In this document: positions 13,341-25,900 of the stretch, piece by piece
Layout: each line of letters starts with the position of its first letter
Position numbering within the stretch: position 1 is the first letter of the stretch
DNA from: Pieris napi
Lineage: Eukaryota > Arthropoda > Insecta > Lepidoptera > Pieridae
Reading direction: 5' to 3'
Length of the DNA: 64,000 nucleotides
NCBI RefSeq assembly: GCF_905475465.1
Contig: NC_062244.1
Location: forward strand, 3,670,501-3,734,500
Position numbers and translations under genes: made by a program
Notes under the pieces: generated by a model
Seen by the model: only the letters and a program-made list of their open reading frames with translations
The model's database searches: none
Told to the model about the DNA's origin: nothing

Positions 13341-14030
13341 CATTCAGTTTTATAGTGTGGGTGGAAAATTTTAAATTACTCGCAATTCCAGGATGAGGTC
13401 ATTCAAATATTAAATACATTACGACTTTAATATACAACTTTAAATTCGCCGTGGTAGTATACACAACAAAAGCAAGTGTGTAAACTGTAAGTGACTTTAA
13501 ATACTGATCGCAAATCGCAATTTCTCTTTAAAGATATAACAGCTGTACTTATATTATTGGAATATATTATTTTTTAAACATATGACAGGTATACAATGCT
13601 ATATTGTTTTTAGTATTTTTAGTTCTTACTTCTTACACGTATTACAAGGGCATCATGGTCCCTCTCAACTTATATTATTTAAACGCAACCGCGCATAAAT
13701 TTGGGTACTTAAATATAAACATTATATTAATGTGGCCATATATTTTAGAAATAGAGAAAATTAAGCTAAATTGGATGTAACGCCATCTTAAGTTCAGCGC
13801 CTGACATGAAATGAAAATAACCGAAAGTTTGTAATCGTTGTTTTACCTTTTTTTTAATTATTATTAAACCATATCCTATTCGAAAGACCTTCTGTGTCGG
13901 CCCCACTGGATTTTACTATCTAAATTTCCAAGAACACTGCATTACTTATCAACAAAGTCTATTTCCTCATCTTTAATTATTATGTATTTAAAAATGACTA
14001 ATTTTTACATTTGCAGTTACAAATTTAATA

Positions 14031-14925
14031 CATTTTTGAAGTGAAACTTCTTTATCGGGGTTGGAAAAAAATGTAGTGTAACATTTTTGCGTTACGCGTC
14101 ACATTTTTCCGTTACGCGCCATCTTTTGAAGTGAAACTTCTTTATCGGCGTTGGAAAAAAAATTACACACATTTGTCACATTTTTCGGTTACGCGCCATC
14201 TTTTTCTTGTCCCTACCACGGTTGATCCGAAGAGATTCGAAGCCATTAGTAACAAAAATATATAATAACGATAACAATGATAGTAATACTAATAATTCTA
14301 TTACAATTAATTAAATTCTGTAATAATCTTAGTACTACATAGTAGTACAGTAATAAGTTAAAATGCATTTTGTCTTCTACTCGTTTAGCTTAAGATTATT
14401 TTTGAAGTGAAACTTCTTTATCGGTGTTGGAAAAAAATTTGTGTAACATTTTTTCGTTACGCGTCACATTTTTCGGTTACGCGTCACATGTTTCGGTTAC
14501 GTCACATTTGACCGTTACGCGCGTCTTTTTCTTGTCCCTACCAGGGTTGATTCAAAGAGATTCTAAACCATTAATAACAAAAATGTATAATAACGATAAC
14601 AATGATACTAAAAATTCTATTACAATTTATGAAATTCTGTAATAATCTTAGTGGTAATAAGGTAAAATGAAATAATTTTATTATTTGTATTCAAGTCTGT
14701 GATATTAAAAGCCTTTTGTTAAACTTTATCTAATTTAACTTTATTTAACCAATTTCTGTAAAGTTGCATATTATAGATAATTTTTCGAAAAATAAGGTCA
14801 TAAAGAAGTTTCACTACTAACGTGTGTACACTAGTACACGCACATTTTTTTGATTATTCGATTTAGCGCTTTTTCGCCAATGCCATAGTGTTGATGTTTT
14901 TTGAAGTAAAACTTCTTTAGGCGCG
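14031..14925. mobile_element. Stacked copies of the 'gaagtgaaacttc' inverted-repeat element
   Basis: Left ends with the same start ('gaagtgaaacttctttatcg' followed by 'gttggaaaaaaa') occur at 14036, 14126 and 14404, and a variant at 14901. The last full copy runs from 14404 to about 14850. It ends with 'aaagaagtttcac' and 'acgtgtgtacactagtacacgcac', the reverse complement of the termini of the 38971-39386 copy. Short internal repeats 'ttcggttacgcgtcac' recur. Nested or tandem insertion is the simplest reading. No protein is encoded. Confidence 0.7.
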
Positions 14926-15323
14926 ACTAGGGAGTAACTCAGATTTTTTTCTGACGGAAGTAACGCTTATAGTTAGTTAGTTCTGTATAGTTGCCGCTAT
15001 TTAAAAATAACAACGATAGCGCTTTTTATAAGTACGTCAGCGCCATCTAGTGGTGCATTATTTGAACTGATTTAAGTTTCTTAGTGTTTATTTAGGATAG
15101 CATTCACTCGTTTTATTTGATACTGATTCTTGTAATTATGTTATTATTAGTATATTTATATTTATTTTTCCAAATAGCCTTTATCTTATCAGAGCTGTTG
15201 TTTATTTTAAGACTTAAGTGTTTCGCCTTAGCGATTCTACACCCTTACCTAAAACTTTTTGAGAATATCCTAACAAGAGTTTTAAATTCTTCACTCTCAT
15301 TATACTGTTTTTCATTATACAAT

Positions 15324-15713
15324 TCATATAATTTTAGCCTCTTTTTGGATCTTTACATTTAAGTATTTGTAATTCAAACAATATTGACCAGAGTGGTCAG
15401 ATGTATGTTTGTTCATAATACAGGCGTTGAGAGGAACTATATTACTATAGATATTGTCAATAAATGTTGCCGTGGTGGCTGTTACCCTAGTAGGTACAAT
15501 AAAATTATTAATTAAATTATATGTTTTAAACAGATTAAGCATACGCTTACTTGAACTACAGTTGTCAAGAAAATTTACATTAAAGTCTCTACATTTGGCT
15601 GAAGTCCGAAAGCAACTTCCACTAGAAAGGGTTTGACTAATTATGCTGGTGAAATAATCTCTGTCACTTATTATTTCAATGGGCAATGGTGTCGTCACGA
15701 CCCAACGCCACAA
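15324..15713 (-). pseudogene. LINE endonuclease (EEP) fragment
   Basis: A 129-codon open frame on the minus strand ends in the typical C-terminal half of the endonuclease domain of a non-LTR retrotransposon. Motifs are a DFNVNFLD block (normally GDFN), FKTYNLINNFIVPTR, TATFIDNIYSN and the catalytic-histidine-type HTSDHSGQ. The glycine before DFN is replaced, the N-terminal catalytic half is absent, and no reverse transcriptase follows. This is a dead fragment, inserted between TCHP and mRpL44. Its clade is not assigned. Confidence 0.75.
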
Positions 15714-16095
15714 AAAAACAATTTTTGTTCAAATATTTCTTGTAATACATCATTAGGTTACTCCTCAAAACTACTACTACTCTATCCCTTAGGTTAAATT
15801 CGGCAATGTAAGGCTTTTCGAGGTGTGAAACATGGTGATATTAGCATAGACAATAGAGAATATGGAATTTTTTTTTGGCAACACTACTGTAAGTTGTGAC
15901 TGAATAAAATACTGATTGATTAAAATACTTGTATCTAGGATCACCGATCACATAACAAATTTAAAAAAATCTAAATAAAATATTTATAACCTAATAAATA
16001 ATAATCTGTTTACAATTTAGCCTTTTCACATTTATATTTTATTTTTAGCCATTATAATTGATATATGAAGCGAAACTTACCGTAAATATATGAAA

Positions 16096-17728
16096 ATGGC
16101 TTTTATTAGAAGGTGTTTGCCCCTTTTAATAAAAGGCGTAAACCATATTCCATTAGCCAATCAAGGTAAATAAATCAAAATAGTTTTTGGATAAAAAGTT
16201 ATAAAGAATGTTATATTTAAGAAACACGTTGTTGTAGAGAAAAGTATACATCGTTGGGTCGCCCCTACACTAATGGAATTTAAAAGGCGAGAAAAAAAAC
16301 AAGGCGGTAAAATAACAAATCCTCGGAATACCTTTCTTGAGTGGAATTTAGAAGCTGAATTATTTGCATTTGGAAAACGTTTGGGTGAGGATTTCGACTC
16401 CAGCTTACTTCTACAAGCTTTTACCGACCGTTCATATGTAATTAAGGAAGAAATGAAACAGAAGGAAATGGAGTTCGCGGTTAAAATGAAGGACAATAGA
16501 GAGCTATCTGATGAAGGCAAGAGTTTCAGCTACTACATTAATGTTGATTTTGAATTATCTAAATAAAAATAAACACTTCATTAATTTACAGGAATGAAGT
16601 TCATGGACGAATATGTGCAATTGTACTTAGAAGCTGTATTGCCCAAATTTCCTAAAGAGGGAATAATCAGTGTTAAGAAGCATCTTTTAAGTGAAAATGT
16701 GTTGGCAAATATATCTCTTCATTTAGGAACAAAAGACATTATATTAGCTGCTGTATGTATATATTACTTGTTTTACTTTTGCAATTGATCATCTAAGTTT
16801 AGCAAGTTTAAAATTTTGTTGTTGAACTTTGCTGTCTTTAAAGGAGTATCCAGTCGACAACTATACATTGGCAAATACATTTAAGGCACTAGTGGGAGCC
16901 TTACATCAGTCATCTGGTGAAGATAAAACAGCTCATTTTGTTAGAGATTTTGTTATCACGCAGCTACAAGGTATGCAGTTTGGATGAATTTCTTTGTTTT
17001 CAAGTATTTTCAATACTGATCCATAAAATAGATTCCTGTTAACAGTTGCTGACAAGATAGAAATTTTAATTACTATAACTTAATTTTCAGGTCAAGATGT
17101 AAATGAATTCTGGCAAATTGAAGATCCTTGGACAATGCTTACAGATCTTATTAACAAAACTGGAGCTTCTATTGAACCAAGACTCATTGGTGAAGTTGGC
17201 AAAGGAACATTACTAGCTTGTTACAGAGTAGGACTCTATATTGATAAAAATATGCTTTCTGCAGGTGAGAAATTAAACTAATTTACTACTCTTTATAACA
17301 AAGCTATAAATAATTCAAAAAAATAAGCTCAAAATTATAGCAACAGATGTATATTGTAGGTATTTCTAAACATTATTAATTTCATCACTTAACATAAGTA
17401 TGTATTTGTGATTTGTTTATGAATAACATTATTGAAAATATTTTATCAATAATTTGAGAATATTCTTGCTGACATCACCTACCCTTACTTTTATCAATAT
17501 GATTTTACTAAAGTAAAAGTATGACTTGAATGTAGTAGAAGTGTAAGTGTAAAAGTGTTATTAATTCAAGGTTTTGGAGAGTCAATTTCTGTGGCTAAAG
17601 AGATGGCTGCTAGGGAAGCATTAAAAAAGCTATTTGGAACTGAAGAAAATATGCATCCCATTAATTTCAACTTGCAAATTATACCCAAGGACAGTTCTAG
17701 ATCTCAACACCAAATAGGATCAAGTTAA
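16096..17728 (+). CDS. mRpL44: Mitochondrial ribosomal protein L44, 6 exons
   Basis: mL44 is a structural protein of the mitochondrial large ribosomal subunit, with an RNase III-like fold followed by a double-stranded-RNA-binding domain. Exons: 16096-16165, 16238-16516, 16592-16752, 16844-16970, 17091-17264, 17571-17728. The total is 969 nt, giving 322 aa (human about 332). The N terminus MAFIRRCLPLLIKG is basic and hydrophobic, as expected for mitochondrial import. Family blocks seen include WNLEAELFAFGKRLGEDF, RELSDEG, TFKALVGALHQSSG, RVGLYIDKNML and the dsRBD-like KEMAAREALKKLFG. Exon 2 most likely ends at a GC donor (AAG|GCAAGA), which gives the best register with the family; a weak GT six bases on would add two residues. 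A probable poly(A) signal aataaa lies at about 17845. The gene is convergent with CENPJ, with 573 bp between stop codons. Confidence 0.93.
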
Positions 17729-18301
17729 ATAATGATGTTTTCTTAGTGGTAACTTTGAATAAGGTACTTAGTTTGTAATATAAACATATGATGTAATAGA
17801 AAAATACATAGTTCTATATAAAAACTTTAATTTTACATTCCTATAATAAACATTAAAAATAACAATACATTTCATAGGAATTAACACACATCAATTATAG
17901 ATTATTTTTTTACAAGAAATTTCTAGTGCATTTATAACAGTGAATAAACTTAAATATCACAGTTTTAAATCCTAGATTTTAGTAAATTCTCCTTATAAAA
18001 CTTAATATTTAATCGTTGTCTACAGGCAGATTTCATATTATAGGAACTAATCAGCAGGAAATGTATATCAGTTAGTAGAGTAGAAATTAGATCAAAAACT
18101 TATTCATAAAATCAGTTTGATAACACTGTTTTTACTAAATCACTAAAATCTTTCTTTAAAATTGTGTTTACATTGCGATGAAGAGAAATCAGTCATTTGA
18201 TTGAAACAGTAATTGGACTAGAATAAGATATAGTTAAAGATAGATATACATTATATATTAATAGCTTGCCCAGCAAGTTATACAAGCAAGAAAATGAAAA
18301 A
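17729..18301. other. Convergent 3' ends of mRpL44 and CENPJ
   Basis: AT-rich stretch that should hold both 3' UTRs. A plus-strand 'aataaa' near 17845 suits mRpL44. I see no further gene or repeat. Confidence 0.5.
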
Positions 18302-21300
18302 TTATCGCATGGTATGGTTTTTCTTTAAAGATGAATCCATAATCAGATTACCATGTTTGTCTTTTATACGAATACGTCCAGAAGCATACCTAGTTTCTGA
18401 TGTCCCATCACTGTAGACCAGCTTTACACTACCATCTGGAAACTCTCGGCGCTGAAAGATAAATTGCTTTCCTAAGTATCAAACAACTCAATGATATGCA
18501 TTTTAAATAATGAAACCATAGTATGCAGTACAAAGTTTTTAATTACAATTTATCTCTATAATTTTCTCAATCAAATTGTCTCTTTGGGTATGTGATAATG
18601 TACATGGCGTAAGACCTCTAGAAGTCTTGGGTTTAATTTTAATTGAGACAAGAATGTCTTAAGCCTTTAATGTATGTAACAGTTTTAAAAAATATAAATA
18701 AAACAAGCAGAAATGAGTCTATATGGCACAGTAATCATTTGTAATCAACACAACTATAATAGAATGGAACTTTTTAATAAATTATATACCTTATGGTCTT
18801 TTGTGTGAACTTCAATTTGACCATTTGGAAAAGTTATGTGCTGTTCACCATCTGATGATACTGACAGTGCAGTGCCATCTGGATACCGCCACTCTTCTCG
18901 AACAGCATCACTATTTGGGTCAAAATATCTCACCATTCCATTTGGTAACCTGATTTCAGAAGAACCATCTCGATAACGTTTTTCTACTTGGCCACTGAGA
19001 AACAAAAAAAATTACCTTTAATGATTGCAGATCAGCAAATATCTTTGCACTTTACACACTTAGTTTTGTAAGTTGTTATTTTAAATAATTACATGAATAC
19101 TTACTCAGGAAACTCAAGAACTTCTAAACCATCCAAGTGTGTAGTGTGATAAGTTTTCGACTCAGAATAGAAGTATTTTATTATACCCTTATTGTAAAAG
19201 TTTTCTTTAATGTCTCCATTGTAATATATAAATTTACTGTATTTGCCATCAGCAGACATTATTTTTAAATTGCCATTAGGAAATCGCAATTCTCTTGTCC
19301 CATTAGGTTTTAATGTTTCAATAGGATTTAAATTTGTTTTAGTTACACTTGTGGAAGATGTTGGTTCCGGAGAAGGCATTAGTCGGTCATCATTATACAT
19401 AGATTCATTGTATATTACAGTCATAGGCTTTTGACTATTTGTCGATTGGTTGCTAATAACTGATAATGGAGATATTGATTTATTGTGTAAACAATTTTTT
19501 GATTCTTTAACAGGTTGTTGGTTAAATGTATGGTGCAATCTTTCACTTATTGGTGGCGATTTTGAGATATTTGAACTAGAGCTGTTCGGTGTTATATTAT
19601 GTATAGGTGATTTAGCCTTTTTGTTCGACGGCACTGAATTTGATTTCTGTAAAAAGAAACTACTTGTATCTCCTCGGGTATTATGATAAGGTGGAGAGTT
19701 TGTTCCACTAGATCTTTTGCTAGAAGGTGAATTTGATTTAAATCTTTCATTGTAAATTTTTTCTAAATAATTATCATCATTTTCTGAAAGGCTCTGTGGA
19801 AGTTCCCCATTAGAATCTTCACCAATTGATTCATTGTCTACGTCATTATCAGATGTATACACATATGTTGTGACTAAGGTATTTTTACCTTTATCACTTA
19901 CTGAATCTTTTTGGCTAAAATATTTAGCATATTTTGAAGTCACATTTAAATTGGGTACACTTTTGGCTCTAGTTCTTATTCCTTTTGTCATAAGTTTACT
20001 TTGTTTCTCTATTTCAAACGCCTTATATTTAATATCTGGATCTAAGTCAATTTCTGATTTAGTCTCTCGAGCAGCCATTGTTGAAAGTTTTCTATTTATT
20101 TGTTCTAAATATTTAATATTAGTCAATCTTCTAGTCACCTCATTGCTATGTTGAATCCTTTTATTTTCTTTTTTTAACTTTTCAATGTCCTCTTCCAAAT
20201 TTTTCTTATCTTTTTCCATAAGTTTTAATTGATTCCTTAATCTTGCAATAGTAGATGTTGATTTAGCATCTTTAACTCTAATATCATCTTTTAAAACAGA
20301 AATCTCTTTTTTTAAATTGGCTACTTCATCTTTCTCTTTTTTGTTAAGCCTTCCTCTCATATCCCGAACATATCGTTCATATATTTGTTTTTGCTTCATT
20401 AGTTTCTCCTTTTCTTCTGCTAAATAATATTCTGAGAGAATCTTCTCTTCATTGAATTTTTGTTCAAATGCAGACTTTTCTTCATAGAATTTTTGGCGCT
20501 CTAAGTCAATTTCTTCTCGCATTTTTGTAATATTGGCATTTTCTTTTCGAAATGTTTCAATTTCATCCTCCAACTCCTGTAACCTTAGCTTTAATGTATC
20601 ACTTGTAGCAATTAATTTGGCATTCATTTCTGCTATATTAGAATTAACTTTGTCTATATCAGATTTGTCATTTCCATTTTGACATTGATCTTGTGACACA
20701 TCTCTCCCATTGTGTACTTCTTGTATTTGTGACAATTTTGCATTACCTTTCATTATCTTATTATTTTGTGCCATTATTTTTGGTTGGTTACTTTGTGCCT
20801 CGGTTTGGCATGAACAGCAAGTGGATACTGAGCAACATTCACTACAATCCGTACACTCGCTTATGCAAGACTCATCTTCACTAACAGAAACGTTGTTTAT
20901 TTTATTTTTTCTTAAGTTTGAGTTTAAATGCATTAAGCCTGGATTTTCTGTTAAACATTTTTGCATTATTAAAGGAGTACTTTCACCCGAGCATTCAAAT
21001 TTACTTCTAATAAATTTATCAAAGAATGAGTTGTTTATATTGAAACTATCACGAGAAACTTTTTTTTCAATTAAATCAAATAAATTTTGTTCTGCTATTT
21101 CTTTATTCTGAATCACCTTTGAACTTTCACAACTACTAATGTCTGATTCAACACTTTTATTTAGAGAAGAAAAGTTTTTATAATATTCGCTTTGTTTTAA
21201 CTTTCTAAGAAAATCGTCTTGCTCTTTTGTTAATACAGCAGCCCAATTTTTTCCTTTATTGGTGTGAATAGGGTGTTTTGGTATTGGTACTTTTAGTGTC

Positions 21301-22211
21301 AAATTACTAATGTTATTCATTTGTAAATTAGAAGTAGACGGTTTAACATAATTTTTTTTACTATTAGATAATTCTTGTTGACTATGAACTTTTTCAATAG
21401 AAACTTCTTGGTTGGGTAATGTTAAACTTGAAGGAACATGGACTAACATTTCTGCTTCTTTGTTAGTTTTATGTCTTATTTCACTGGATGGAATTTTTTG
21501 CATTTTATTAGACCCAGCTTTTAGTCTCCAAGGTAATGATTTTGTATTTTGAATGATAAGATTATTCTTCTTAATCCCAAAACGAGCCATTCCCTCTCCT
21601 CTCTTCAAATATTGTTTTTTTGTTTTGGTTGTGACATTTTCTTTGAGATGTTGTTTATGTTGTTGTTGGTCATTTTTTAAAGTATCTACAATTAACTCTT
21701 CAAAGTTCTTTTTTGGTGACAAAATAGGCATTTCATCAAGAGATATATGTTTTTTATTGTTAGAAGATATTCTATCATCCTTATCTACATTTTCACTGGA
21801 GTCTCTTAGCTTTGAGGGATTTAATGCTTGACTTGAAGTAGGGGATTTAGTAGTGTTTTCTGATTCATGTGATAAGTTAAGCACTGACACACCGTCAATT
21901 AGATTTTGTACATTTTGGCCACCACGCGGGTCAGAGTTTGTGCAAGTTACTCCAGGAACAGGAGTTGCGTCATTAGATCTATCGCGCGGAGATTGTAATA
22001 AACTTTTAAATGTATTGTATGTGGTGCTGTTACTAAAATGACTTACAATTTCGGTTATACTTGAAGAAATCTCAGGTGAATTTTGGTAGTCTAACCGTTG
22101 TTTTAATAGTTTCCCGCGCTGCATTATTTGAAGCTGTCGTAGCATATCTAATTTTTCAAATATTTGCGATGGTGACAGGGAAACATCGCTTTCGGAGTAC
22201 GAATTGTCCAT
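18302..22211 (-). CDS. CENPJ: CENPJ/CPAP (Sas-4) centriole assembly protein, 3 exons
   Basis: CENPJ/Sas-4 binds tubulin and links the cartwheel to pericentriolar material in centriole building. Exons: 22211-19105, 18994-18790, 18451-18302; total 3462 nt, giving 1153 aa. About residues 169-211 form a tubulin-binding PN2-3-like region ending in KKQYLKRGEGMARF, close to the conserved KRGEG signature. A cysteine cluster sits at about 449-468. A long coiled coil covers about 525-735. The C terminus (from about 975 through all three exons) is a TCP10/G-box beta domain of repeated strands such as LRFPNGNLK, IRLPNGMVRYF, ITFPNGQIEV and REFPDGSVK. The large first exon is uninterrupted. The ATG at 22211 has an A at -3. 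Head-to-head with nardilysin about 0.7 kb away, so the two may share a promoter region. Open frames on the plus strand across this exon are shadows. Confidence 0.93.
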
Positions 22212-22931
22212 TTTTAATACTTTTCGGATGGTACAGAAAATATTTTAAACTATGGATTTAATCATAGTTTGTTAACCAAGCGTTATAATTTTTGTTTCCG
22301 AAACTGAAATGAGGATTCTAAAATCTGTTACAACTTTACTTTGAAATGCAATGTACCAACAAAAGTATACAAACATAACAAAGTCAAGTGTCATTAATTT
22401 AATGTTCAGTGGCAAATGACAATAATCTGAAAAAATAAATGTTGCCAGTTTCACTAATGTATAGCCTAATGTCTTATAAGTAGGTAAAAAATATATCTTT
22501 AATTAGTGTCGACTAGACCAGTCTACCTTCTCTAGGTTTTATATCAAATAGACATGGATCACACCATAGACTTTTACATATTATAATACAATTCCTTAGT
22601 TAATTTATAAAATATGGTGAAAGAAAAAAATTATGTAAAGCTATTTATACCTAAAAAGTAGTCTTTACCTCTTGTTCCAAATGGAGACAGTTACCGGACG
22701 CTATTAGAACTTTTTCCTCCACTTTTGTTTTGTAGTAAGACCAAAATTTAAAGGTAACCAAATACAAATAATTAACACACAATCGTATTCGATTAGAAAA
22801 AAACCACTGTAAGTAAAATATATTTTTGTAGTTGGCAATACGTCTCTAAACCTGTCATTTTTCGATAACAGTTAACAAAAAGGTTTCAACTTTCATGTGT
22901 CAAGTAATTTAAAAGAAGAAATGTCGTGCTA
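22212..22931. promoter_or_regulatory. Shared divergent promoter region, CENPJ and nardilysin
   Basis: A 720-bp stretch between two divergent start codons with no repeat I recognise and no TATA box near either start. It must carry both promoters unless a remote non-coding exon exists. A three-codon upstream ORF (ATG at 22921, stop at 22930-22932) overlaps the nardilysin start as TAATG. A 60-codon open frame on the minus strand (22272-22454) shows no motif. Confidence 0.5.
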
Positions 22932-25900
22932 ATGTCAAAATTTCTGTATAGATTCGTTGATTTAGTTCAAAACACACCGATTTTTCTTCAGACTAATCGT
23001 ATTTTTATAGACATGTCTAAAAGAAATATTTACAACAAAATTCATCGGATACGATCCGATATAAAGGTTCCTCGAAATAAATCAAAACCGGGATTTATAC
23101 CCAACATGGAGAAAGTTGAGGTTCTCTCTGAACCAATTAAATCTGTGTCCGACAAAAAGCTTTACAAGTAAGCCAATTTTTACTATTATATATTTGAGAG
23201 AAAACATAGGCTTTTTTTCATTATATCAAAATAACCATATAATATTTTTTAGAACAATTCGGCTTGAGAATGGTTTAACTGCACTACTTATATCAGATCC
23301 GAGTAAAGTTATTGATAATGAGACCAGTTCAAGTGAAGAAGAGACTAGCGAATCAGATGGAACTGGTTCTGATAGTGATGGGGCCCAGTCTGTGCAGTCT
23401 GTAGCTAGTGATCAACATAACACTAAGAGACGTAGCGAATTTGATGAAGAAAAATTGGTAAGAACTTCACCCTATATATGAAACTAGCAGCATTGTTTTA
23501 ATGCTAAGGCAGTATTGCAGCAGAGTCATATAGTATTTTTTCATAAAATGGAGAATGGGCATTTATTCGACATGACCTAACTTAGCCTGCATCATCCAAG
23601 AAGTGTGATGTATGCATGTTTTTTAATAGGAAAAATTGTACCACTAATCATATTAATTTACTTAATAGTTTTGATTAATTATTTTGAGTACACTTAACAG
23701 ATGTAAACAATTAAGCTAGGAAATTAATTAAGTTAGCTTGTTACTTTGTAGTCTAGAAAACGCAATTGTAATTGAATTTATGAAATTGATTCTGAAAAGA
23801 ATAGACTGTAAGACCTTGTAGGCTTTGTTAGATTAAACAAAAATTATTGCAAACTTCAACATGCAATTTTTATCACGGCATTAAATGGTTGGATGATTAT
23901 TGCTAAACACTGCTTGACTGTATTATTATTGTGAATTGTTAAATCTTGTGGTATTTGATCTGACCTTGCCTTTTGTTAGAATTGCAAAATTGCTGCCTAC
24001 TGGCAATTCCACACATACATGTGTTCATGTAATGATTTTTAAATGCAGTTAGTATAACAAATTTTTAGCTTTCTGAATATGCTTAACCACAGGTTTATAG
24101 TTATTTATTATTATATGTTTTGGGTTTAACTACCCAACAGATTCCTCAAAACATTTTCAATTTAAAGCTAAAGTTTATTAGCAATAATTAAACAGGCTAC
24201 TAGCAACTTTCACTTCTTAACATGATCTGTTACTATAAATGTTTATGGTTACAGTATTCTACAATAATAAAAAAATTTAATACATGACAACATATTAATT
24301 TCATTTCGGTTGTAGATCATTTAGAGGTAGAATTTGAAAACCTTGAAATGTCACTTGCGTTTATGCCTGCCTTTGCCTAACCCTAGAAGAGTATTTGATA
24401 TAAAGTATATACAAATTATGCATATAGTTCTGAAAGCTTTTGTGATGATTGATGTTGCACTAAATGATACTTGATGCCAACCAAATGATACCAACGCTTA
24501 AAAACATTTTTTTTTTAACTTTGGTATTCCAACAATATGACAGTTATAGATTATTATGTTATCTGTATAAAGCACTGAATACACCTAATAAAGTATAGGT
24601 CAGATGCAAATCTTTTTTGTTGGTATCTCAAAAGGGAGGGAATTTCTCCAAGATTTTCGGGCTATACATTTGCGTTAACCATTACGCCATGAAAGGAGCG
24701 ACGAAATGATTGTATAATCTAATGGAGCTATAGTTTGTGGCTTGCGTTATAAAAAGCAACGTGACTGAAAATGTATTACGTGTTTATGAACCTATAAGTG
24801 AATTGGTCCGAAACGATTATTTAACAAAGTGCTGACGACATAATAATAACGCCTCATTGCTCACGTCTACATTCTTAAGCTAGATGAATTTTGATAAATA
24901 CATTTACTTGGAGAAAAAGTCAGTGACCACGGTCTTAGCATTAATAGTGGCGCGCCTAACCACTAGGCTTACCCGGTATTTGCTTTAAAATATTTGGTTA
25001 AACGAAATACAATCAAAAATTACATTTAATCTATCTTCTTTTCTCAATCATAGACTTACTATAGAGCTTTAAATAGGTTTCAAATGTTTTGTTCTTATTA
25101 CTCTCGTGCAAACATTTAATTAGACTAGATAGAGAATTAGATTCTATCCTGATTTACAAACGCAGACCATAAATCATAGAAAATGTACATTTTGGCAGTT
25201 GATATTTAATTCTGTATAATTATAGCAGTGTTGGCCTAGTGGCTTCAGCTTTTGACTCTCATCCCTGAGGTCGTAGGTTCGATCCCCTGCTGTGCATCAA
25301 TGGACTTTCTGTCTATGTGCGCATCTAACATTCGCTCGAACGAAGGAAAACATCGTGAGGAAACCGGCTTGCCTTAGACCCAAAAAGTCGACGGCGTGTG
25401 TCAAGCACAGGAGGCCGATCACCCACTTGCCTATTAGTATCACAAATGATCATGAAACTGATTTATTTTTATACTTATAATTATTGGTATTTCTAATATC
25501 CTATTAAAAAAATGTTTAAGCGTTTTCTCCTCTGTTGTTTGCACATAAGTATTTTTATTAAATACAATTGTGGGCATAGGCTAATAAGTATTTTTTTTAA
25601 ATTTAAGCTTTAGATTTTATAGCACCATTATAAATTAACCTGCATTTATAATTAATTAGTGGCTTCTCTTCTAAGACACAACTGATAAATTATTACGTAT
25701 GTTACAACAATCCATATCGTAAGATACAAAGTCGAGCAGTGGCGTAACTTTACCATCTGGGGCCCGTGGCAAAGTCATATGATGGGGCCCTATCAGTAAA
25801 AATCGTCACGTTGTACTCAGTTTAATTTTAATATCTAAACTTCGAGATTTACAGCGTACTCAATTACACGTTGAATATGTCCCACTAATGGCCATAGGCC

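Larger units (their letters stand above)
13341..16090. other. Intergenic region TCHP-mRpL44, repeats only
   Basis: No host gene is visible between the two genes. The stretch contains stacked copies of the 'gaagtgaaacttc' DNA element (14031-14925), a LINE endonuclease fragment (15324-15713) and AT-rich filler. A GC-poor open frame of 81 codons at 15117 has no recognisable motif and is probably chance. Confidence 0.6.

Noticed and set aside
19243..22261. Plus-strand open frames of 60-130 codons
   Set aside because: They are antisense shadows of the long CENPJ exon, with leucine/phenylalanine/serine-rich composition and no motif.
22926..22931. GTG start two codons before the nardilysin ATG
   Set aside because: Nuclear genes rarely use GTG; the ATG at 22932 is in frame and sufficient.
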